Shown piece by piece: positions 56,010 through 64,000 of a stretch of 64,000 bases of DNA (the stretch's first letter is position 1; every line of letters starts with the position of its first letter). Position numbers and translations under genes: made by a program. Source of the stretch: Notospermus geniculatus (Eukaryota > Nemertea > Pilidiophora > Heteronemertea > Lineidae); NCBI GenBank assembly GCA_002633025.1, contig NMRB01002509.1, positions 19,591-83,590 of the forward strand, in the 5' to 3' direction. Below the pieces are notes generated by a model. That model made no database searches. It was not told where the DNA came from and saw only the letters and a list, made by a program, of their open reading frames with translations.

Positions 56010-56147
56010 GCTGTACACGATCAAATTTTTCATCCAATTTTCTGAACATGCTCATAAAAGCCCACATGCGGGTTTATACATTGAAGCCCAATAGGCCCGG
56101 AATCAGAATTTCCAAAAAATTGGATGAAAAATTTGATTGTGTACAGC
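56010..56147. mobile_element. 138-bp TIR element, GCTGTACAC type
   Basis: GCTGTACACGATCAAATTTT pairs with AAAATTTGATTGTGTACAGC at the right, about 35 bp of near-perfect arms around a short centre. No clear duplication. Confidence 0.82.
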
Positions 56148-56215
56148 CAAACGTAGACTGATCCTCTGTCCCCGAGCGAATATGAGGACAGCGAAGTAGG
56201 ACGTCGGGTGATTTC

Positions 56216-56528
56216 CAGTGGCGGATCCGAGCACTAGCAAAAATTTTGGAAGGCATATAATCAGACCCCTGATTTTCAGTAAATAGAAAGTTCAATTTGG
56301 CCTGCCCAGGTGCCAGGAAATCGCGTTTCCGGCACCTTTACCCCAAAATTTTCGGCGCTCAGGGAATGGGGTTTGCCCATTCCACCCCCCCCCNGCTAAC
56401 GTTTGGGGTAAACAGCGGGGGCGGGGGGCAAGGGTGCAGTTAACCAAAAAACGTGATTTTCTTGCGGATTTTGGGCAAAAAACGGCAAAAAAAGGTCTTG
56501 TGCCCCCCCCCGGACCAATACGGCCCTG
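56216..56528. mobile_element. Chimeric hAT-like element
   Basis: Left end CAGTGGCGGATCCGAGC is GGATCC-type. The right end, ATACGGCCCTG, is that of the 55398 family. The flanks do not match. An N in a C-run at 56394 lies near the changeover, so a misassembly is possible. Confidence 0.6.
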
Positions 56529-56890
56529 AATAGAACACATTCTTGGCGAATTCCCGCATTGGCAGGCTACACAATCCTCAACTGTTAAAGTTATGCATCT
56601 GTTTTAGGTCTGGCCCAACCTGCTCCAGGCCTTTCCACGCTGCACCGATGGCATGATTGTGCCGTTCTAAACATGAATGTATTACCGTGAACACTTTGGG
56701 ATGAACCAATCGGGTGCAAAACCCGCACACGCAATACCTGTCCTCGTATCAGGTCAGTCTAGAACCGACCGAACTACTGCTGCCACCTTCCGAAAAAAGT
56801 TTGAACTAAACATCTTGCCCAGTTAGATTGGTTTCTATCTTTGCCGTTCCACATCAGTGGCGCGCCTGTCCGTTCGAATTACGAATTACA

Positions 56891-56949
56891 AACTTTACAA
56901 CCTGAAACTCTAGAAAAGAGTCTTTTCTAGAGTTTCAGATTGTAAAGTT
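56891..56949. repeat. 29-bp-arm palindrome (copy 1)
   Basis: AACTTTACAACCTGAAACTC plus TAGAAAAGA, then one G, then the inverted arm with one mismatch. Confidence 0.9.
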
Positions 56950-57001
56950 CCAGCCTGAAGAAGACCCCGGTTGGGGTAGAAAATTCGCAAATATTCTGGA
57001 A
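56948..57001 (+). other. Hammerhead-like fold (copy 1), speculative
   Basis: TTCCAG and CTGGAA close a loop holding CTGAAGA, a GACCCC/GGGGT stem and GAAAA. This resembles the hammerhead order CUGAUGA, stem, GAAA, but with A for U in the core. Confidence 0.25.
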
Positions 57002-57773
57002 ATTGACTTACTTTATCATTTGTGTGTCGATTTTTGTGCTCGCCTTCTCTTTGGACTAACATTTGGTTCATATTATTCTGTCTGCTCTTGGCACATTATT
57101 TCCAACACAGTTATGAGGGAGTTTGAAAGAACCTAATCTAAATTCAGACATTGCTTGCCTTAAAGCTTGGAGGGACTTCCAATGTTAAAGCATCAATGTC
57201 CTTTTTGTATTTGGCCCTTAATAATTTCCATGTTATACCTCAATTTTAATGGCCTTTAATAATTCTGTCTAAACACTTTAAGTGTCTAAACACGTTTAGA
57301 TGGAATTATACAATATTATAATATAAAGCTAAAATGCCCCTTGACTTTGCCCCTTGGCAAAGTCATAAAGGGGCATTTTTATAAAGGGGCAGTCATAAAG
57401 GGGCATTTTAGCTTAAAAGGGGCATTTTAAATTAAAATTTCCATATTGAAGCACTGCAACATTAAAAGTCACAAAAAAAAATGTAAGCTACATGCATTTT
57501 AGTAAAAATCAATTTTATTGAATTTAAAACAATTATAAACAAAATATACAAAGTTGATTATTTATATCATATTACATCTTGTACATATTTATACTTGTTG
57601 ATATAAATACAATGACATCATAATATGATTACATGATTAACTCCGTAATACCTAGTAGTAATTGTTATTAAGTGGAAAATCTATGATTGTTTTCAANGAA
57701 CTACTTTTACCGCGGAAGTAGTTCTTCCACACCGGCGCTGTGAGGCGCGACGCATCACATAACCCTACGCAAA

Positions 57774-57905
57774 ATGGCGGATTTGACTGTTGTTCGTCAG
57801 GGTCACAAACCGACGCAACGTCACCAGGTTTTTGGGAGGCTTGTGCCCTGTTGTTCAGGTTGGAACGGACCGAACTACTGCTGCCACCTTCCGAAAAAAG
57901 TTTGA
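57774..57905 (+). CDS. Small ORF across the duplication boundary, doubtful
   Basis: AAAATGGCGG gives a good initiation context, and 43 codons follow (starts MADLTVVRQGHKPTQRHQVF). The frame crosses into duplication copy 2 at 57868. It might be a first exon that ends at one of the CAG|GTT sites (about 57828 or 57860), neither a strong donor. No family recognised. Confidence 0.2.
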   Translation: MADLTVVRQGHKPTQRHQVFGRLVPCCSGWNGPNYCCHLPKKV

Positions 57906-57991
57906 ACTAAGCATCTTGCCCAGTTAGATTGGTTTCTATCTTTGCCGTTCCACATCAGTGGCGCTCCTGTCCGTTCGAATTACGAATTACA

Positions 57992-58050
57992 AACTTTACA
58001 ATCTGAAACTCTAGAAAAGAGTCTTTTCTAGAGTTTCAGATTGTAAAGTT
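57992..58050. repeat. Perfect 29-bp-arm palindrome (copy 2)
   Basis: AACTTTACAATCTGAAACTC plus TAGAAAAGA, a single G at 58021, then the exact inverse. It would extrude as a cruciform. Confidence 0.95.
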
Positions 58051-58102
58051 CCAGCCTGAAGAAGACCCCGGTTGGGGTAGAAAATTCGCAAATATTCTGG
58101 AA
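58049..58102 (+). other. Hammerhead-like fold (copy 2), speculative
   Basis: Same layout as copy 1, and every core base is unchanged between copies. Confidence 0.25.
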
Positions 58103-58200
58103 ATTGACTTATCATTTGTGTGTCGATTTTTGTGCTCGCCTTCTCTTTGGACTAACATGTGGTTCATATTATTCTGTCTGCTCTTGGCATATTAGCCTTT

Positions 58201-58253
58201 AATAATTCTGTCTAAACACTTTAAGTGTCTAAACATGTTTAGACAGAATTATT
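58201..58253. repeat. 18-bp inverted repeat
   Basis: AATAATTCTGTCTAAACA and its exact inverse, with CACTTTAAGTG as a second palindrome in the loop. Confidence 0.9.
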
Positions 58254-58275
58254 CAAGGGCATATATTATAATATA

Positions 58276-58371
58276 AAGCTAAAATGCCCCTTTATGACTT
58301 TGCCCTTAGGGGCAAAGTCATAAAGGGGCATTTTTATAAAGGGGCAAAGTCATAAAGGGGCATTTTAGCTT
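58276..58371. repeat. Inverted repeat with two alternative partners
   Basis: The left arm (58276-58305) pairs perfectly over 30 bases with 58342-58371, or over 25 with 58310-58334. GGGCAAAGTCATAAAGGGGC is the shared right-arm sequence. Confidence 0.9.
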
Positions 58372-58676
58372 AAAAGGGGCATTTTAAATTAAAATTTCCA
58401 TATTGAAGCACTGCAACATTAGAAGTCACGGAAAAAAAATGTAAGCTACATGCACTTAGTAAAAATCAATTTTATTGAATTTAAAACAATTATAAACAAA
58501 ATATACAAAGTTGATTATTTATATCATATTACATCTTGTACATATTTATACTTGTTGATATAAATACAATGACATCATAATATGATTACATGATTAACTC
58601 CGTAATACCTAGTAGTAATTGTTATTAAGTGGAAAATCTATGATTGTTTTCAAGTCAGATCTCTTTTTAATACAAC

Positions 58677-58802
58677 ATGGTGGCCGAAAAAACTCACATA
58701 GGTTTACCTCCACCACCCTCAGTCCCAAACCACTGGTATGAATGGATAGAAAAAATTTTTCGGAGAAAAATGACACCAAGATGCCTTGATTATTTATACT
58801 GA
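58677..58802 (+). CDS. 41-codon ORF, possible gag-like N-terminus
   Basis: AACATGGTGG opens MVAEKTHIGLPPPPSVPNHW, then YEWIEKIFRR and a stop. A short start followed by a proline run and spaced tryptophans resembles the beginning of some animal gypsy-like gag proteins. That is a resemblance only: nothing else of a retroelement is nearby, and chance is possible. Confidence 0.25.
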   Translation: MVAEKTHIGLPPPPSVPNHWYEWIEKIFRRKMTPRCLDYLY

Positions 58803-58864
58803 TTCGGTCCAGTACTTTAGCTGCAGAGCCATTTTATCCAGCAAACTATTAAACTTAAAGAAAA

Positions 58865-59125
58865 GTTTGGGTTTATAGTCTGATATCAATAACGGAAGAG
58901 GTTCTCATCCGACTTTACACTTTAATCCCAGTCTGTCCTGAAATTTTTCAGTAGGACTCAGATGAGCTGTCTATTCAGCGCTCACAATGACCATTTCCAA
59001 CCGGTACCCATTTATACACCTGGGTGGAAAGAGGCCAGTCAGTGAGGCAAAGAGACTTGCCCAAAGTCTCACGCCACAGTGGGATTCGAACCCGGGACCC
59101 TCTGACCGCCCCGCTAGTGGCATGA
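58865..59125 (-). mobile_element. SINE S3, longest copy
   Basis: The minus-strand head has GGTTCGAATCCCACTG (B box). The body carries GACTTTGGGCAAGTCTCTTT and CACCCAGGTGTATAAATGGG. The 3' end is GATATCAGACTATAAACCCA, matching the end of 35231-35474. Confidence 0.83.
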
Positions 59126-59141
59126 TTCCGGCCTCAACTTA

Positions 59142-59625
59142 GGCCACATAAAATAAATAACTTGTTTCTCATCAGAACATTGGTGAAGGTAAGGTCCGTC
59201 AGGGCAATTTATATTTTATATTTTATATTTAAATTTCTAGCAATTTTACGGAGAAAGATAGACCAGGGCAATTTATAATTTTCTTCTTGAAGAAAATGTA
59301 CATCAAAGTGCAACAGTTTGGGGTCATGAAGGTCGGCCCGGGAATAGGGAGACCACACACACGTGGCAAATTTAGGCCTGTCACAACTGTTTACAACCTG
59401 TCAGTGTCAGGTTGCCAGAAGTGACTTTTTACACATCATGCTGTCCTGGAAAATGAGTGTTTTTTTATCTTTGAAAATACAAATTTTTATTCAGCTGTGT
59501 TTTTTTTGTCAGGCTAGCCCATTTATAATTTATATTTTGAAAATATAAAATATAAAAAAATATCCACCCGGCACGAAAAATCCGTCCGGCCGCTGATGAG
59601 AAACAAGTAATTTTTTTATGTGGCC
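59142..59625. mobile_element. GGCC-ended TIR element, PIF/Harbinger-like
   Basis: 484 bp flanked by TTA (59139-59141, 59626-59628). Ends GGCCACATAAAATAAATAAC and the complement, pairing through CTTGTTTCTCATCAG. Closest relative is 7983-8374 by ends, but the interiors differ. Confidence 0.88.
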
Positions 59626-59628
59626 TTA

Positions 59629-60142
59629 CCTTTACAAAATAGGATCTGGAGCTCGAACTACTGGACCAAATTTGGATATCTTGGTGTCTTCTTTCTTCTA
59701 AAAAGATTTTCCATCCATTGCTATCAGCATTTTTGTCTCCATGGGCAGTGGAAGTAGGCCTACACTTGTACATTTTTTTGGCCACCCTGTATAGCCCTGC
59801 AATGGTAGAAGGCAGTAACCAGCAATCAGGGGGATGATAGGCGACTAAAGTAACAGCTGGATTGTACACTCTCCATTACACTGTGGTGTGAAGTACAGCT
59901 GTTTCTTCAATTAAATATACTCCCACTCTGATCAACTTGTCCAGAGGAAATTACATGCAACACGGCGGTTCTATTTGGAGACAACCCTCCTAAAATTTAT
60001 AGATGAAGAAGGCGACTTTATATACTGAAGATTCTTGCAAATAAGCAACACAGTAAACACACGGATCAACATCCTGAGGTAATCAGGGTTTTTTTAGTGC
60101 TTGATGAGCAAGCGCTGAGAACCCCACATCACCCCAACTGGT
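59629..60142. other. No recognisable feature
   Basis: Apparently unique sequence. The 134-codon minus ORF here starts outside and runs into the previous element. Confidence 0.5.
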
Positions 60143-60246
60143 GCCCGTTTGCATAAAGGTGGAATAAGCTTATTCCAGGTAGAACTTCACTTTATAACGT
60201 TAAGTTATAGCTGGAATAAGCTTATTCCATGTTTATGCATACGGGC
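60143..60246. repeat. 104-bp foldback with HindIII-palindrome arms
   Basis: GCCCGTTTGCATAAAGGTGG and the complement at the other end. Each arm holds the perfect palindrome GGAATAAGCTTATTCC, so either arm can also fold alone. Confidence 0.82.
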
Positions 60247-60544
60247 CCAGGAGTAACCCACATATCTGTTTGCAACAAGCTGCTGAGAGGAAATTCCAAG
60301 TCCCGACTTATATTATGCTGACTCAGCATTTTTAATTCACAAATTCTTGATGAGATTTTGTCAACATTTTTATGCAGAACGGGGAAAAAAACAAGGAAAC
60401 AAAGTAACAAACAGCACCAGAAATTTACACATCTTAACTGATAGCGCAGAACTGAACGAAACAATTCTTCTAACAACAGAACACTGATGATGAAACTTAG
60501 TCCAGACTGCAACAACTGGATGGAGCTCCAGAGTAGCCTTGGGG

Positions 60545-61205
60545 GCAACTCCTGCACCCTCGGGCGAAGCTCTTGCTCCCTTGAGTACAGCTCCAGGGTC
60601 CATTCATAAACATACCGGTACTTAAGTAAAAGTGTCAAACTTATCTTGTTGAACAAAGGAGTGTCACACTTAGACTTATTAAGTACTTTTATGAATATGG
60701 GTCCTGCACCTCTGAATACAGCTCATGCACCCTTGAATACTGTGCCTGTGCCCTAAAGCAGCTCCTGTGCCCTTGAGTACAGCTCGTGTAGCCTTAAGTA
60801 CAACTCCTGTACCGGTACCCCCATGAATACAGCCCTGCACCCATGAATACAGCCCTGCACGCTTGAATACAGCTCTTGCACCCTTAATACAACCGTGCGC
60901 CCAGAATACAGCTCTTGCACCCTTGAATACAGTCTTGCACCCTTGAATACAACCCTGCACCCAAAATACAGCCCTGCACTCATGAATACAGCTCTTGCAC
61001 CCTTGAGTGCAGCTCCTGCACCCATGAATACAGCTCTGCACCCACGAATACAGCCCTGCACCCATGAATAACAGCCCTGCACCCATGAATACAGCCCTGC
61101 ACCCATGAATACAGCCCTGCACCCATAAATACAGCTCTTGAACTCTTGAGTCCAGCTCCTGCATCCTTGATTGCAGCTCCTGCACCCTTGAATACAGCTC
61201 TTACA
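60545..61205. repeat. 20-21-bp minisatellite, interrupted
   Basis: Units such as TACAGCTCTTGCACCCTTGA and TACAGCCCTGCACCCATGAA. A TIR element splits the array at 60598-60704. Twenty-one-base units keep minus-strand frames open, giving spurious ORFs of up to 168 codons. Confidence 0.92.
60598..60704. mobile_element. 107-bp foldback inside the minisatellite
   Basis: GGTCCATTCATAAACATACC at the left and ACTTTTATGAATATGGGTCC at the right. The unit CAGCTCC...TGCACC is rejoined when the element is ignored, placing it inside the array. Confidence 0.78.
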
Positions 61206-62001
61206 AATGTACTCGTTCGAAATCTCATTGTACCATTTTGTTTAATTGTACTTTTTCAGCCAATCTACATACTTAATTGGCAAAATAAAAAATACATGTA
61301 AAAAAGAAAAAAATTCAGAGCTTACTTTTTTACATCTGACCATATATGCATTCTTAGCAATCAGAAACCAAAATCAAGAAACTTTGTTTTGAATCTCGTC
61401 CACACTTGTCATTTGGCATGGAAGGACCAGTGCTACACTTCATTTGTATGACATCCATTACACTTTAACTTGGGAAAACTTTGGGTCTGAGGCCAATACT
61501 GTAGATCACGCTGAAAGCTTGAACACCAAGGCCTAACTGCCTACCGGTAACACAAAAAGAGCTTCCACACCACATTCAAATTCTAATTCTTCCATGTATA
61601 TTTTTGTCAGTAAAAGCACAAATTTTTGACCAATCAGCAAGCACATTGCCATGTTGCACAGACAGCGCTGGCCTTCTCATCAGTATCACTATCAGCAAAA
61701 CAGCAATATTACATGCCCATCATACAAATCATGATGATGGATGCATCAACATAAAACTAATGCATTACATCCCACACACAAAATTTGCCAACATTTTAAA
61801 AATCCAGTGGCAAGGAATTTTTTACGACTAGCCAGAGGTTAACTTCTCTGTCGCGTCCAATACTCATTGGTATAATAACAATTTGAATCAATCCAAAATA
61901 CAGTCAAGTGACCGCCGCAAATTGACTTAACATCAAGAGTATTCTTGAAATATCCCAGAGAAAAATAAAATGGCAAGTTTCAGTCAACCAGAGTGCTTAG
62001 T
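61206..62001. other. No recognisable feature
   Basis: AT-rich. A 75-codon ORF (61604-61831) has no motif. Confidence 0.5.
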
Positions 62002-62005
62002 TTAA

Positions 62006-62720
62006 AGTGATCCTAAACCGCCGAGGCGAGCGAGACAGCCTCGTTTTCATTTTCCCGCGCTACGCCAGTATGAATGAGCGCCTGTCGATCATCACGTCAC
62101 GTGATCACTATGGAATTTACTACGCGATCACTGATTGGGCAAGTTCTGAATGAGTGACAGCTGATTGTCAGAACAACATGGATGCCACCAGTTCACCGAG
62201 TCGAGATTTCTCCTCGATTCAGGGGAGTTTTAGAGGATACATTCACGCCTAAGAGCATGAAGAGTGTTCAATCCGACACGAGTGACACCATTGATGACGA
62301 TGTCAGCCGGTATGCCAGGCAAGTTGGTCTTTTCTCGGAAGGAGCCCCAGAATTCGCTGACGTTACACCGGCACGGCGGCGAGATCCGCAGTCCGGCAAT
62401 ATGTTAATGATGCCATACATACAAACAACCTCCTCATCGTCTTAAAACGGAGTTCTTTCTTTATTATGAGCCACTTCGATAATGTCTGTGGACAATCCAC
62501 AGCTGCTGGTCGGCATTTGCTACCTTTTAAGGCCGCCCTTTCCCTTCTTTCACTTCTTGCTTCGGCATCCTGTCTGCTGCGCGGTTTGCACGATTGACAA
62601 ACTCAGTGAAGGTAGCGTACTGCGCATGCTCAGAAGCCAGGAGCGGAAATCGGAAGTTCCATTTTCGTGGGCGGTGAAAATGATCGGGTGCCAACTTTTG
62701 CTTGGCGGTTTAGGACCACT
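62006..62720. mobile_element. TTAA-flanked element with an internal ORF
   Basis: 715 bp between TTAA at 62002-62005 and 62721-62724. Ends AGTGATCCTAAACCGCC and the complement of AGTGGTCCTAAACCGCC. The middle is GC-richer than its flanks and contains an 87-codon ORF. Size and TTAA fit a deleted derivative of a piggyBac- or Kolobok-type transposon. Confidence 0.85.
62182..62445 (+). CDS. 87-codon ORF inside the TTAA element
   Basis: Starts MPPVHRVEISPRFRGVLEDT. The middle is acidic and serine-rich (SDTSDTIDDDVSRYARQ), ending in TTSSSS. An overlapping frame starts at an ATG four bases upstream (62178) in a better context but stops after 24 codons. No catalytic residues of a known transposase are visible. 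It could be the N-terminal part of the parent element's transposase or a captured host exon. No neighbouring exons are evident. Confidence 0.35.
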   Translation: MPPVHRVEISPRFRGVLEDTFTPKSMKSVQSDTSDTIDDDVSRYARQVGLFSEGAPEFADVTPARRRDPQSGNMLMMPYIQTTSSSS

Positions 62721-62775
62721 TTAAGAGTATGAAGGAGGTATCGGATTGTCAGTTCCTCAAATAAAACGACTACAT

Positions 62776-63262
62776 AAATGTGATTCATACAAATCATTTG
62801 TCATTTAAATGAATCATTTGTGATTCATACAAATCATTTGTGATTTAAACAAATCATTTTTGACTTATACAAATCATTGGTGATTTATACAAATCATTTG
62901 TGATCTATACAAATCATTTGTGATTTATACAAATTATTTGTGATTCATACAAATCATTTGTGATTCACACAAATCATTTTGTGGTTTATACAAATCATTT
63001 GTGATTATACAAATCATTTGTGATTCATGCAAATCATTTAATAGTGATTCATACAACTCATTCATGACTTATACAAATCATTAATAATTTATACAGATCA
63101 TCTGTGCTTTATACAAATCACTTGTGATTCATACAAATCATTTGTGATTCACACAAACCATTTGTGATTCACACAAATCATTTGTGGTTTATACAAATCA
63201 TTCGTGATTATACAAATCATTTGTGATTCATACAAATCATCGGTGATTTACCACTATTCAAA
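62776..63262. repeat. 20-bp minisatellite
   Basis: About 24 units of ATACAAATCATTTGTGATTC and variants. Units abut without spacers. Confidence 0.95.
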
Positions 63263-63714
63263 TCATTCATGACTTATACATCTCCTGACTTATACATCTC
63301 CTGACCTAGACAATTCGTACAAATCCTGGCTGACTTATTAAAACAAGAGATTCAACAATGTCATAAAAATTGTGACTGGATTTATATACCTGCAGTTTAT
63401 ATAGTGACATTAATTCACATCAAGACTATGATTTCTTCGGCTTAAAAGACACAATGTTCCAGGTCGTCATATAGTTTTTCTATATACAGATGCAAATCTG
63501 GACATATACATTGTTAAAGGCACTTGCAGCCAAATCAGGCACATACCCTCAAGGTAAAGACACCCCTAGTTTCAGATTTTCTTTACTTGTATCTCCTTTA
63601 TATGTGACCCCTCGTATAACATAAAACTGTTTGGGTTCGGAGATTGTTTGGACTACTCGCAGGGTACTGATGGACGCCTCGTTTAACATAGGCCATTGAA
63701 CCATCTTTTTTGAA
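63263..63714. other. No gene; short tandem words
   Basis: GACTTATACATCTCCT occurs twice at 63271-63303. The rest shows nothing. Confidence 0.5.
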
Positions 63715-63808
63715 GATGGGGATTTGGCCTAGTGGTTAAGGCGTGCTGCCCCTTAGTGCTGGCGATTGATGCCTCATGCGAGGGTCCGTGGGTTCGAATC
63801 TGGTAGGA
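63715..63808 (+). mobile_element. tRNA-like SINE head
   Basis: TTTGGCCTAGTGGTTAAGGC (A box) and GTGGGTTCGAATCTGG (B box). The two ends do not pair into an acceptor stem, so this is a SINE head rather than a working tRNA gene. The following hairpin may be its body. Confidence 0.65.
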
Positions 63809-63881
63809 AGCAATGTCTTTCACCTTAGAAATCCGATTTCTATTTCACATTCCTAGTTTCAGATTTAAGGGCCTTGATTCT

Positions 63882-63975
63882 CATCCTCCCCAGCAGGGGT
63901 TTTTTACCTTGTTCCTCTTCATCCACGCCGAGTGTATGAAGGGGAGCAAGAGCAAAGCCCTGCTGTGGGAGGATG
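63882..63975 (+). repeat. ~94-nt long hairpin downstream of the SINE head
   Basis: CATCCTCCCCAGCAGGG pairs with CCCTGCTGTGGGAGGATG (one bulge). An inner stem pairs CTTGTTCCTCTTCAT with ATGAAGGGGAGCAAG. Confidence 0.8.
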
Positions 63976-64000
63976 TTGACTCTGCACCAGAGCAGAGACC

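Larger units (their letters stand above)
56767..57696. repeat. Hairpin-rich direct duplication, copy 1
   Basis: Begins GACCGAACTACTGCTGCCAC and ends exactly at an N (57697). Collinear with 57868-58653, but with about 150 bp more around 57090-57240. Confidence 0.9.
57868..58653. repeat. Hairpin-rich direct duplication, copy 2
   Basis: 786 bp collinear with 56767-57696. Contains, in order, a 59-bp palindrome, the hammerhead-like fold, an 18-bp inverted repeat and a 30-bp inverted repeat with a competing middle arm. No ORF of note. Confidence 0.9.

Noticed and set aside
60679-61228. 168-codon glycine/cysteine-rich ORF on the minus strand
   Set aside because: It follows the 20-21-bp minisatellite, with overlapping frames equally open.
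62776-63262. Possible CRISPR array (regular ~20-bp repeats)
   Set aside because: Units abut with no unique spacers, vary freely, and the context is eukaryotic. It is a minisatellite.

Overview
This window is eukaryotic, gene-poor and packed with repeats. Nothing in it looks bacterial or viral: there are no operons, no ribosome-binding sites and no long ORFs. What can be recognised is animal mobile DNA: a Penelope-type reverse transcriptase fragment, several tRNA-derived SINE families, and dozens of short non-autonomous DNA transposons and foldback elements. Frequent words such as AGGCCTAC, TACATGTA and ACCGGT, together with these families, suggest a marine invertebrate. An amphioxus, echinoderm or hemichordate would fit, but the sequence alone does not settle the species. 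Single N bases at 5124, 9575, 54119, 56394 and 57697 point to a draft assembly.

Layout. 0.4-4 kb: a GCCCCGTTTACAC element, a SINE split by a TTA-flanked element, the first TACATCG foldback and a GGATCC-type hAT-like element. 4.4-6 kb: a Penelope-like RT remnant between 48-bp inverted repeats. 6.5-7.1 kb: a 29-bp minisatellite. 7.8-36 kb: scattered SINEs and TIR elements of about 20 families, many nested or abutting. 37-41 kb: two minisatellites (28 and 45 bp) separated by mostly unrecognised sequence. 41-49 kb: the second GCCCCGTTTACAC copy, more SINEs, and a TTA-type element split by a full-length 275-bp SINE. 49.7-53.4 kb: a 1.8-kb tandem duplication in which each copy carries a candidate minus-strand signal-peptide exon followed by GTAAGT. 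53.8-56.5 kb: hAT-like elements, one of them inside a short ORF. 56.8-58.7 kb: a second direct duplication, very rich in perfect hairpins. 58.9-64 kb: SINEs, two more minisatellites and a TTAA element carrying an 87-codon ORF.

How the parts relate. Almost nothing here encodes a transposase, so the TIR elements must have been mobilised by enzymes encoded elsewhere, and the SINEs by a LINE encoded elsewhere. Several insertions can be dated relative to one another because the interrupted family also has an uninterrupted copy in the window. In one case removing an insertion gives exactly the same SINE length (275 bp) as an intact copy 45 kb away. The only protein-coding candidates are the RT remnant, the two tandem signal-peptide-like exons and a few short ORFs of unknown status.

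Family labels S1, S2, S3, TACATCG-1 and TACATCG-2 are local names used here. All superfamily assignments rest on terminal sequence and target-site duplication, not on database searches.
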